A stretch of DNA of 64,000 bases, from positions 34,859 through 98,858 of IMG/VR virus record IMGVR_UViG_3300009194_000008. One strand, written 5' to 3'. Source of the DNA: a virus. Position 1 is the stretch's first letter; every line of letters begins with the position of its first letter. Both the position numbers and the translations under genes were made by a program. The notes below the pieces were generated by a model. It was not told the origin of the DNA. It saw only the letters and a program-made list of their open reading frames with translations, and searched no databases. Shown here in pieces: positions 24,565-31,926 of this stretch.

Positions 24565-25137
24565 TTACACACCACCACCGTTACCTGGACCGTCGCCATG
24601 ACAGCTAGAGTGGCAACTATAATGGCAGCTAGAATGACAGAATGTTTCGCTGATGGATACCGTTGAATTCCGTACATTGACCACCTTATTCTTTACCGCC
24701 GTCATGTACGATCTCAGATCGCCATAATCGACCGGATTTCCAGCGGCCGTGCCACTGCCTCCAGGATCACTAATACCTGTCCTATAACCACTATGTAGAT
24801 GACCAATGCGGGTCTCATTAGCAAATACATAATACCTGGAGTTATTGTTGTACCGCATATACACTGAAACACGGCGGATTGCTGTGTACAGCGCGGCATG
24901 TGCGACAATACGACTGCGCATGGTAGACGAGTCAATATTACCGGAGAAGTCACTGGTACTTGGACTATTGTAAAGTCCATTTTTCGACCCAGTGAAGTAC
25001 GACTCGTATGTACTCCGGGCATAGCCGTTGTAATCAGGTGGGTAATTGCCACTTCCCCAACTAATTCCCGAATTCAGAGGATTTCGAATGTAGGCGTTAA
25101 ACAGGTTAACGACGTGCTGTGATGTAACATCGGTCAT
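24565..25137 (-). CDS. Candidate modified protein with C-terminal CHxS repeat
   Basis: 190 aa with AAGGATAATG before ATG. The body (1-160) is rich in Tyr, Ser, Asn, Gly and Arg with no membrane segment ('YARSTYESYFTGSKNGLYNSPSTSDFSG'). The C-terminus is a four-residue repeat, Cys-His-Ser-Ser / Cys-His-Tyr-Ser / Cys-His-Ser-Ser / Cys-His-Gly-Asp (Cys167, 171, 175, 179), closing in a Gly-rich tail. His-x-Ser triplets recall precursors of known bacterial His-Xaa-Ser (Hxs) radical SAM systems, which also use two rSAM enzymes. Here Cys is added and the period is four. It lies 6 nt from the rSAM/SPASM gene upstream. I infer that it is the substrate of the operon. Confidence 0.8.
   Translation of the reverse strand: MTDVTSQHVVNLFNAYIRNPLNSGISWGSGNYPPDYNGYARSTYESYFTGSKNGLYNSPSTSDFSGNIDSSTMRSRIVAHAALYTAIRRVSVYMRYNNNSRYYVFANETRIGHLHSGYRTGISDPGGSGTAAGNPVDYGDLRSYMTAVKNKVVNVRNSTVSISETFCHSSCHYSCHSSCHGDGPGNGGGV
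24598..24639 (-). repeat. (Cys-His-x-Ser)n coding repeat
   Basis: Four 12-nt units, each encoding Cys-His-x-Ser/Asp, with synonymous differences in the Cys, His and Ser codons. Divergence at synonymous positions suggests the repeat is kept at protein level rather than by recent slippage. Four Cys and four His are spaced regularly every four residues. Confidence 0.85.
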
Positions 25138-25143
25138 GTTTCA

Positions 25144-26184
25144 TTATCCTTCAATCATCGTAAGTGGGATGAGGTTGTCGCCGCCTCTCTGGATGTAACG
25201 CAAAAGATTTTTCAAACCACCGCACCGGTCACCCTGCCAGGGAAGTTGATGACAATCACCGCCACATAGATGAAACACATCACACTGTAAACAGTTGGGG
25301 TGAAAATTCAACTCGTGGGTGATTTCAGCAAGTCGCCCATCGCTGGTAAGAAAGGTTTCAACACTGTCGTCAATCGTGGCATGTTTATTACTTGCTGCGG
25401 TGTTGGGACATCCAGCGAGTGACCCATCGGCGTTCATTGTTACTAGATTCTGTTCGCAGTTACGGCAGTTGGTGTCTGTCTTAACCACCTGTGTATCAAG
25501 CTTCTCCTCAATTATATCTAAGGTGCCGATTGAGAAATTCCAATGGTACTGTGGATCCTTGTATAATTTATAGACCTCGACAAACCAATTATCTTGAGCT
25601 TCGTTATCCGGAAAGATCGCCGGGTTGCGCACGGCGTTACCATCCAGCGTCAGGCGTTCCAGTTTGATGTTCTCCGGCGCTACCTGTTGCATCTCATTAA
25701 GGAACTCCATTATCTCCATATTCACCAGTTCGGTGTTGACCGAAACAAAAACACACCGTGGAATCCCTTCGTTCTTCAAGATGGCAACATTCTTTTCCCA
25801 TAGCGCCTTTTGGTTATGGGTTTCAAAACGAATCCCTACATCCCAGCTGGTACCGACAAACCCAATGCGGCGTAAGAGCGCCAGTTTCCGATCATCCAAC
25901 TTCAACACGAGGTTCGTCGTAATTGTAATTGCAACATTTGGTTGTTTTTCATAATAGGCAACGAATCGTTCCAAATCCTCTATGGGGGCAAGAAGTGGCT
26001 CACCTCCATGTAGGATCAGCATCACCTGTTCCCCTTCTGGGTAGTGGGCGATAAATTGATCAATCCAGGCAATGGTGGCGTCTGCATCCCACTTGACTTT
26101 ACTCCCGTTGCGTCCGTTAGTAAAGCAGTGGTCACAATGCAGGTTACAAGTATCGGACGTCTTAACATAAATTGCCTTACTCAT
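25144..26184 (-). CDS. Radical SAM/SPASM peptide-modifying enzyme 2
   Basis: 346 aa, GTGAGGATGT before ATG. CxxxCxxC is intact ('TCNLHCDHC', Cys13/17/20), followed by 'MLILHGGEPLL', the GGE SAM-binding motif. The C-terminal SPASM-type domain carries 'CRNC', 'DGSLAGCPN', 'HPNCLQCDVFHLCGGDCHQLPW' and 'RCGG', close to the anSME/RiPP maturase style. It is closer to canonical maturases than rSAM 1. The gene is separated by 6 nt from both its neighbours, the prolyl-hydroxylase-like gene and the CHxS protein. Confidence 0.92.
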   Translation of the reverse strand: MSKAIYVKTSDTCNLHCDHCFTNGRNGSKVKWDADATIAWIDQFIAHYPEGEQVMLILHGGEPLLAPIEDLERFVAYYEKQPNVAITITTNLVLKLDDRKLALLRRIGFVGTSWDVGIRFETHNQKALWEKNVAILKNEGIPRCVFVSVNTELVNMEIMEFLNEMQQVAPENIKLERLTLDGNAVRNPAIFPDNEAQDNWFVEVYKLYKDPQYHWNFSIGTLDIIEEKLDTQVVKTDTNCRNCEQNLVTMNADGSLAGCPNTAASNKHATIDDSVETFLTSDGRLAEITHELNFHPNCLQCDVFHLCGGDCHQLPWQGDRCGGLKNLLRYIQRGGDNLIPLTMIEG

Positions 26185-26190
26185 ACATCC

Positions 26191-26976
26191 TCACGTCAGC
26201 GGAGGGAGTTTAGTGTCGTCGATCAGATGTTCTCTGAACCACTTGATCACTACGTACTTGGTGTGGGTGACTACAGGTGTAGACAGGTGGTGGGCCTTAT
26301 TGTCGGCTGTCGCAAGGGGGTAGTTAAAAAACAACAACGACCCTTTTTTTGGGTAAACGCAAATACCCAAGTGATCAAAGCAGGTACCGCCATCACCATG
26401 TGTGTCATTTAAATACATGACCATGGTACCGACCCGTTGTCCTCCATTATCAAGTGCCCGAGAACGGTTTTTTCCTTCGCCAAAGAAATCATGGTGTCCA
26501 CGGATACCTTCGTCGTAGTCGTACCGAACAAAACTACTACGTTCCGTTTTAAACCGTGGCCATAATGTAATCGCCTCAAGGCGTTCTTCAAACCTCTTCA
26601 TAATCGGACATGAACTACGTTTTAGAGCTTTCCCATATGCAGTGCGACGCTCGTCAATAACCTCATTACCTTCATGGTCTAAAAGAAAACCCATGCGTTT
26701 GAGACCGGTGTTGTATTTTTCGATGAGGGTATCGCATTCAACATCGGTTAGAAAATGATCGATAACTCTAACATGCGGGTCATCAATGGAGAGACGTACA
26801 CAACAGTCATCTGGAAGTAGGTGACGTGCACTGTTTAGGGAGTGCTCACTGATGGTTGGTGCCACACGGTACGGGGGTATCGGGTATGACATTAATAGGT
26901 ACTCTGGGTGGAGTGATGGTATTTCTATAATATTCCCTAACGGGGTATTCCTCCACCAACCCGGATAGACCCACAT
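26191..26976 (-). CDS. Prolyl 4-hydroxylase-like 2OG-Fe(II) oxygenase
   Basis: 261 aa as called; an inner ATG at 26892 is possible. The P4H-type catalytic core is clear from ~150: 'FVRYDYDEGIRGHHDFF' (iron ligands His161/Asp163), 'TMVMYLNDTHGDGGTCF', 'VYPKKGSLLFFNYPL' and 'NKAHHLSTPVVTHTKYVVIKWF' (distal His230, Lys240 for 2-oxoglutarate). Such enzymes hydroxylate Pro or other side chains. It is the first gene of the modification operon, with TAAGGA inside the loop of the upstream hairpin as its ribosome site. Confidence 0.85.
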   Translation of the reverse strand: MWVYPGWWRNTPLGNIIEIPSLHPEYLLMSYPIPPYRVAPTISEHSLNSARHLLPDDCCVRLSIDDPHVRVIDHFLTDVECDTLIEKYNTGLKRMGFLLDHEGNEVIDERRTAYGKALKRSSCPIMKRFEERLEAITLWPRFKTERSSFVRYDYDEGIRGHHDFFGEGKNRSRALDNGGQRVGTMVMYLNDTHGDGGTCFDHLGICVYPKKGSLLFFNYPLATADNKAHHLSTPVVTHTKYVVIKWFREHLIDDTKLPPLT

Positions 26977-26977
26977 A

Positions 26978-27001
26978 GTGGGCGGTCCTTAGACCGCCCA
27001 C
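26978..27001. terminator. 10-bp hairpin in front of modification operon
   Basis: GTGGGCGGTC-ctta-GACCGCCCAC, a perfect 10-bp stem. It follows the stop of the 428-aa fibre gene (minus strand) and ends right before the ATG of the P4H-like gene. On the minus strand the loop carries the TAAG(GA) ribosome-binding sequence, so it could act as terminator, attenuator or translational switch. Confidence 0.6.
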
Positions 27002-27012
27002 CTTGTGGTGCC

Positions 27013-28299
27013 TTATTGCCACTGTGGCGGCCACACGGTTCGCCATGAACCACTAACCCGTGCCTGGAGCTGTCCATTGTAAACTCTCAGGCTGGTTTCG
27101 TCGCTGGAGTTTTTGATCACGTAACGACTATCGTGTTCATTACCCGCAATGTGGTCATTCAGTGCCTGACGAACACGCTGCGGTGTCATGAAACGGTTGC
27201 CGGCGGTACCATTCACAGCATCACTGTAAGAGGCAGTCGGGTAGTTGTCTACATTACCTAACCCCACCTGAGCTTTCGTAACGTTGTGTGGGTTGTTGGT
27301 GTTAGTGGTATGTTGCTCCAACTGCCGTCCCGCTTGGAAATCAATGGCTTGCGCGGTGCGCAGTGGGGTCATATACCGATCGTTACGATCCCCAACTTCA
27401 GCCTCGCCCTGGGATGAAAGAGTAAAATCCTCCACCCGACCAAGACCCACTTGAGTTTTCGTGACGTTATGGGGGTTGTTATAATCATCACGGTGACTAC
27501 GAAAGTCCCGACCTAGATGAAAATCAACCCCGTGGACCAAACCCTCTACGGTTATAAAGCGGTTATTCGCGGTTCCTGTTTCAACTTCCAGTAACGTTGC
27601 GGTAGGGTAGTTATTCACTGAACCCAAACCCACCTGGGCTTTCGTGACGTTATGGGGGTTCGTTGAGTTGGCTTTGTGGTCCTGGAACCGACCATCGAGA
27701 GCATCGGTATAGTCCTTCCCAACGTCGAGCAGTTCCCGGGCGTACGCCCGTACTTCGTCATGAATTGACTGATCACCCACCACAATCGCTTGGACAACGC
27801 GTTCTAACTGGATGACCAGATACTCAAATCCATACAACTCCCATAGCGCATGTAGATGCCCTCCTGGGGGGTATTCCGATGGCTTACCAATGATCTCGGC
27901 CCATTCAACTGGTCGATCATCATCTTTCAGGGTTTGAAGTACCTGCTCCAGCGCGGCTGTTGAAATTGCAAAGTCACCACCCACCGCCTGGTAGTCGACG
28001 GTGACTTCTGAGGTAACATTGGGGTCAATAACAACCAATGTACCACAAACTTCCAGACCGCTGCGGGTAGTAGCATCCTCGTATAGGTAGGTGGCAATGT
28101 AATGGACATCGGGTTTTAACCGAAGGCCCGAAGAATCCCTAAGGACCAAGGACTCGGTATAAAACGCGCCATTGTTAGGAACAAATACACGCATGCCATC
28201 ACGTGAGTTTTCCACCAGGGTATGGCGTTCCCCAATGACCAGATTGTCTGGATTTCGTCCAGTCAGGTCCAACGGATACTTACGAATTAACGGGGTCAT
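27013..28299 (-). CDS. Long tail fibre with NPHNVTKxQVGLG repeats
   Basis: 428 aa, GTGGAGTAATCG before ATG. Residues 1-115 form a docking domain shared with the 684-aa fibre ('NPDNLVIGERHTL', 'VTVDYQAVGGDF'). From ~215 there are three shaft repeats of the form 'NPHNVTKAQVGLGxVxNYPTA', each followed by 'GTxxNRFMTP', separated by ~50-60 residues. This repeat is common in long fibres of T4-like and jumbo phages. The C-terminal ~40 residues (ESLRVYNGQLQARVSGSW-like) may be the tip. Confidence 0.85.
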   Translation of the reverse strand: MTPLIRKYPLDLTGRNPDNLVIGERHTLVENSRDGMRVFVPNNGAFYTESLVLRDSSGLRLKPDVHYIATYLYEDATTRSGLEVCGTLVVIDPNVTSEVTVDYQAVGGDFAISTAALEQVLQTLKDDDRPVEWAEIIGKPSEYPPGGHLHALWELYGFEYLVIQLERVVQAIVVGDQSIHDEVRAYARELLDVGKDYTDALDGRFQDHKANSTNPHNVTKAQVGLGSVNNYPTATLLEVETGTANNRFITVEGLVHGVDFHLGRDFRSHRDDYNNPHNVTKTQVGLGRVEDFTLSSQGEAEVGDRNDRYMTPLRTAQAIDFQAGRQLEQHTTNTNNPHNVTKAQVGLGNVDNYPTASYSDAVNGTAGNRFMTPQRVRQALNDHIAGNEHDSRYVIKNSSDETSLRVYNGQLQARVSGSWRTVWPPQWQ

Positions 28300-28317
28300 C
28301 GATTACTCCACTTATCA

Positions 28318-30372
28318 TTAGGCCAGTAGTGCTGTTGTTGCATCACCAAATACGGTATCCAGTTCCGATACGACATCGGTCATTTGTTGGTCAATATCGG
28401 AAAACTCGGCATCATACAGTCCAGTCACCGTAACCATAGTTGGTGAGTCCAATGTGTCGGCGGAGACAATCGCTGTAGGGTCTTCGAGCTCAGTATTGTA
28501 CAACTCGGCGATCGGAATGAGGTTAATGTTCTCAATCACACCTGCGGGTTGTATCCAAAGTTCCTGGCCGTTTTCCACATTCATGGTGGTGGCAATATTC
28601 AAATCAAACTCACCGCCATTTAGAATCGTGGCACTTGCAGGAGTTCCTGGCTCACCCATATGGATTTGAAGAATAGCATCTCGACCATTAACGTGTCGAC
28701 CGGTTAACAAGAACGACGCATTACCGGATTCGATTACCGAGTTGTCGTCTGCAAGTTGTTGCGGGCGAGTCAGTAGACGGATATACTGCGTCCCAGTTGC
28801 GTTATTGACATCAAATGAGAGGAAACGGACGAAATTGTCAGTCAATGGTCCGACAATAAGGTCAGGTACTGTTAAGCCACCCACCCTATCACTGTCAAAC
28901 GCAGTTCCAGTAAGGATGTCGGCCGCTAAATCGGGTTTAAGCAAACCAAACACACGACTTGCGTCATAAGCGACACCGTCTGTGGGCAGAAGTCCAGTGG
29001 TTATGGAGTCGATCTCCGCAATGGTGTATGCCCCTACCTGTTCCGCCGATACCTGGTGTGGGTTTTCAAAATCGTTAACATGACTTTCCAGAACCGTCCC
29101 AGTTACCGCTGCGATGGCCTCTTTTGTTGTCATCGGGGTCATGTAAAGGTCATCGCGCTCACCGGCAATTGCTTCGGAGTTGGTCGCGATAGAAAAGTTC
29201 TGTACGTTACCCAACCCGATTTGGAATTTATCCACATCGTGAGGGTTGTTAATGTCAGCAGCGTGCTGACCTAACGGAATGAGTGCTAAAACATCAATCG
29301 CCTCTGCTGTGCGCAGTGGGGTCATATACCGATCATTACGATCCCCGGCGAACGCTTCGCTTTGAACAGCGATGGGGTAGTTTTCTACTTCACCAAGGCC
29401 AATAACTTCTTTGGTCACTCCAGTGGGGTTAGTGGGATCACCACTCAAAACAGGGGCAAGACGGTCGATATAAAACTGATCAAGCGCCTGACCTACCCCA
29501 CGCGGTGACATATACCGAGTCGTCAATGACGCTTCGCGGGCTTCAACATCATCAGCGAAAAGATAGTTTTCAATGTTCCCCAGTCCCACCTGAAACTTAG
29601 TTACGGCGTGGGGATTGCTGGTGTCGGCGAGGTGCGTATTGAGTGGTTGAACCGCGTGCTCGTCTACCGTTGCCCGAACGTTGCTCGGCGACATATAGCG
29701 GTCACTACGTAACCCCGCCCGCGCTTCAGCTTCATCGGCGAAGATGTAGTTATTTACATTATCCAAACCCACTTGGGCTTTTGTGACGTTGTGTGGGTTG
29801 AGTCGATCATCCATATGTTGAGAGAAACGCCCTGACTCACTCTCAGAAATCGCGTCAACAACGTTACCAATCGAATCAACAATGTCTTGGAACCCAATAA
29901 GGTCATCCACCCGCTGTTCATGTGGGATTGGGGGGAACATCTCAGGGATAGTGTCAATCTGAGCCCAACCACGAGTTAACGGGTTAACCACTTTATTAGA
30001 GAGTTCTTCAAGAATCGCTTGATCATCGAACCCCCACTGTCCCCCAACTGTCTGGTATGTTAAGGAAACCACTCCCCCGATGTCGCGGTTCAGGAACCGA
30101 ATCGATCCAGCAATCGAACGTCCAGTTTGGGTCATTGCCTCCACAAACCAGTGGCCAACCACATAATCACGTCCTTCAACGTAAACCTCACCGGTGGTGT
30201 CGTTACGCACCACCATGGACTTAACAAAGAACGGGGCCGCTTTCGGAATCAGAAAATAGAAATCATCACGACCGGGCGTCTGTAGTGCCTGTAGTTCATT
30301 AAGCACCAAACACTCGGGATTGTTGCCGTACGGGTCAAAGGGGTAAAGACCGGTGGTGCTATGAGTAGCCAT
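28318..30372 (-). CDS. Long tail fibre with NPHxVTKxQVGLG repeats
   Basis: 684 aa, AGGACAAAAAGCC before ATG. The N-terminal ~115 residues match the docking domain of the 428-aa fibre ('GNNPECLVLNELQAL', 'VSLTYQTVGGQWG'). About five shaft repeats ('NPHNVTKAQVGLDNVNNYIFA', 'NPHAVTKFQVGLGNIENY', 'NPTGVTKEVIGLGEV', 'NPHDVDKFQIGLGNV') follow to residue ~430. The last ~250 residues differ from the paralogue and are probably the distal receptor-facing part. The two fibres are separated by 18 nt. Confidence 0.85.
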   Translation of the reverse strand: MATHSTTGLYPFDPYGNNPECLVLNELQALQTPGRDDFYFLIPKAAPFFVKSMVVRNDTTGEVYVEGRDYVVGHWFVEAMTQTGRSIAGSIRFLNRDIGGVVSLTYQTVGGQWGFDDQAILEELSNKVVNPLTRGWAQIDTIPEMFPPIPHEQRVDDLIGFQDIVDSIGNVVDAISESESGRFSQHMDDRLNPHNVTKAQVGLDNVNNYIFADEAEARAGLRSDRYMSPSNVRATVDEHAVQPLNTHLADTSNPHAVTKFQVGLGNIENYLFADDVEAREASLTTRYMSPRGVGQALDQFYIDRLAPVLSGDPTNPTGVTKEVIGLGEVENYPIAVQSEAFAGDRNDRYMTPLRTAEAIDVLALIPLGQHAADINNPHDVDKFQIGLGNVQNFSIATNSEAIAGERDDLYMTPMTTKEAIAAVTGTVLESHVNDFENPHQVSAEQVGAYTIAEIDSITTGLLPTDGVAYDASRVFGLLKPDLAADILTGTAFDSDRVGGLTVPDLIVGPLTDNFVRFLSFDVNNATGTQYIRLLTRPQQLADDNSVIESGNASFLLTGRHVNGRDAILQIHMGEPGTPASATILNGGEFDLNIATTMNVENGQELWIQPAGVIENINLIPIAELYNTELEDPTAIVSADTLDSPTMVTVTGLYDAEFSDIDQQMTDVVSELDTVFGDATTALLA

Positions 30373-30430
30373 GGCTTTTTGTCCTCATTTGGATGAACAA
30401 ACGGCGAAAGGCCGCATCATCATGTGAATC

Positions 30431-30446
30431 ATCATACCATTGTCAG
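30431..30446 (-). promoter_or_regulatory. Promoter-like TGGTATG motif
   Basis: Minus-strand CTGACAATGGTATGAT, about 60-75 nt upstream of the 684-aa fibre, in the divergent gap with the + strand virion gene. It shares TGACAATGGTATG with the site at 12591-12605. Confidence 0.4.
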
Positions 30447-30467
30447 ATTTTTCTTCGGGGAGGTAGC

Positions 30468-31715
30468 ATGTACGAACTGATTACTGCGTACTCACGTAAA
30501 GACCGGCGTAATGGCCGTTGGGTGGAAGTGGATGTCACTGACGAACCCGTCAAATTCCTGTATCAGACCTTTGGTGATGTTTGGTTCATCATCACCTATC
30601 CATCACTGGACGGTGTTAAGGGGTTACGTCTTGACGATGTCCAGAACCTACTCAACCCACTTGGTCCACTTACATCAGTTAGTGAATGGCTCATTTCGGT
30701 TGGAAATACCACGTTACCATTCACTGACGACTTTCCAGAATTTACCACAGGTTATGTGAAATACGCAAATGCTTGGCATGCGGGGTACCAACTTGAACCG
30801 ATATCCCGCATTGGTACAGTGGAGCAGGGTGGTAGTAAATGGGATAAGGAGGACCTGTTAATTAGTCGCTCGGATATTGACCCCGAGTATTTGGTACGGA
30901 ATGTCTTGTTTAGTGTCAACGGTTTGTTTCATGTTGCTGAATACGGTCCTGAAGGAGTCCATATCCATAATGGAAACCGGAGCCTGAGAAAGGCCAATGA
31001 TAACCAGGTCGGTATTCATTCATTTGCTGAAGTCGGGACAGTTAGTTATATCCCAATTACCGATGACATGATCACAGCACAGCATACTGGAGCACCGCTC
31101 AACAAAGGCGTCTACGTCACACTGCCGGAAAATACCGACATGGATGGGAAAACGTTCCTGGTTGTACTTGGGGGCTACCTGCAAGTGTTGGGAAAAACGT
31201 ACACTCGTGTGGGTGAGCGTACTTATCGGATTGAGTTACCGAACCTAATGTTGCTCGAGCGGTTTTACGACAGCTGGGACGATATGGACCTTGATACCGA
31301 GTTAGGCCTTACAAAATATGAGGTCAATAACTCAATGGTTAGCGTCTTTGAATTTTTCAAAGATGAAACTATTCGACGTTATCTAACCCTTTCACAATCG
31401 TTCTTCGTTGCGGTTGATGCTGATACGTTCTTTCATGAATTAGTCGCGTTAGAAACAACTAAACTCCCATCCCGTTATTACGATAGTGAAGTAACCCAAT
31501 ACCCACTTATTGGGGCATATGGACGGATGTTGGAATACCACCCGATTGTTGAAGACGGCGTTACGGTGTTATGTACCACACGCAACGTCCGACACCGGTA
31601 TGATTTCCACCGCCGCAAATGGAGGGATTCTACAGCGGTAGACGATGGTCGTTATCCAGCCCACTCTTTTGATCACACTAATGCATACTACCGTATCATG
31701 GGAACTCAGCATTGA
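30468..31715 (+). CDS. Virion/baseplate protein, unknown family
   Basis: About 415 aa from the ATG preceded by GGGGAGGTAGC; the upstream in-frame ATG at 30393 has no ribosome site. It opens 'MYELITAYSRKDRRNGRWVEVDVTDEP', is beta-rich through ~280, and has a helical C-terminal third ('SQSFFVAVDADTFFHELVALETTKLP'). No membrane segment. Its divergent position next to the long fibres suggests a baseplate or fibre-connector role. I do not recognise a family. Confidence 0.6.
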   Translation: MYELITAYSRKDRRNGRWVEVDVTDEPVKFLYQTFGDVWFIITYPSLDGVKGLRLDDVQNLLNPLGPLTSVSEWLISVGNTTLPFTDDFPEFTTGYVKYANAWHAGYQLEPISRIGTVEQGGSKWDKEDLLISRSDIDPEYLVRNVLFSVNGLFHVAEYGPEGVHIHNGNRSLRKANDNQVGIHSFAEVGTVSYIPITDDMITAQHTGAPLNKGVYVTLPENTDMDGKTFLVVLGGYLQVLGKTYTRVGERTYRIELPNLMLLERFYDSWDDMDLDTELGLTKYEVNNSMVSVFEFFKDETIRRYLTLSQSFFVAVDADTFFHELVALETTKLPSRYYDSEVTQYPLIGAYGRMLEYHPIVEDGVTVLCTTRNVRHRYDFHRRKWRDSTAVDDGRYPAHSFDHTNAYYRIMGTQH

Positions 31716-31725
31716 GCGCATAAAA

Positions 31726-31746
31726 CCCTCCCCGTGTTGGGGAGGG
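31726..31746. terminator. Bidirectional hairpin terminator
   Basis: CCCTCCCC-gtgtt-GGGGAGGG, flanked by GCATAAAA and ATTTATG, between convergent genes. Confidence 0.75.
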
Positions 31747-31758
31747 ACATTTATGTCA

Positions 31759-31926
31759 TCAATAGTAAAACATCCACCATAACACGCCGCAGGAGGTAAC
31801 TAGCGGGAACGCTATCATGACCCGCAAGATCCGCCGTTCAATCCGACGGAGATCACGGTTACGGTGCTGCATTTCTCGGTGTATTGCTAACCATTCATTA
31901 TCGTCTACCGAAGTACCCGTTACCAT
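31759..31926 (-). CDS. Small membrane protein (55 aa)
   Basis: A 55-residue frame starting at an ATG that overlaps the dUTPase stop (ATGGTAA). The first 35 residues are polar and basic (EMQHRNRDLRRIERRILR), then comes one hydrophobic segment to the end (VMIAFPLVTSCGVLWWMFYY). Single C-terminal transmembrane helix, cytoplasmic basic part. Tight coupling with dUTPase supports a real gene. No known family. Confidence 0.5.
   Translation of the reverse strand: MVTGTSVDDNEWLAIHREMQHRNRDLRRIERRILRVMIAFPLVTSCGVLWWMFYY

Noticed and set aside
24598-24639. Heme-binding c-type cytochrome motif in the CHSSCH tail
   Set aside because: Cytochrome c sites are CxxCH; here spacing is CxxxCH, repeated every four residues, with no export signal, so ordinary cytochrome c maturation is unlikely.
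27200-29800. CRISPR-like array suggested by regularly spaced similar strings
   Set aside because: The repeats encode the NPHxVTKxQVGLG fibre motif in frame, are imperfect at DNA level and irregularly spaced.
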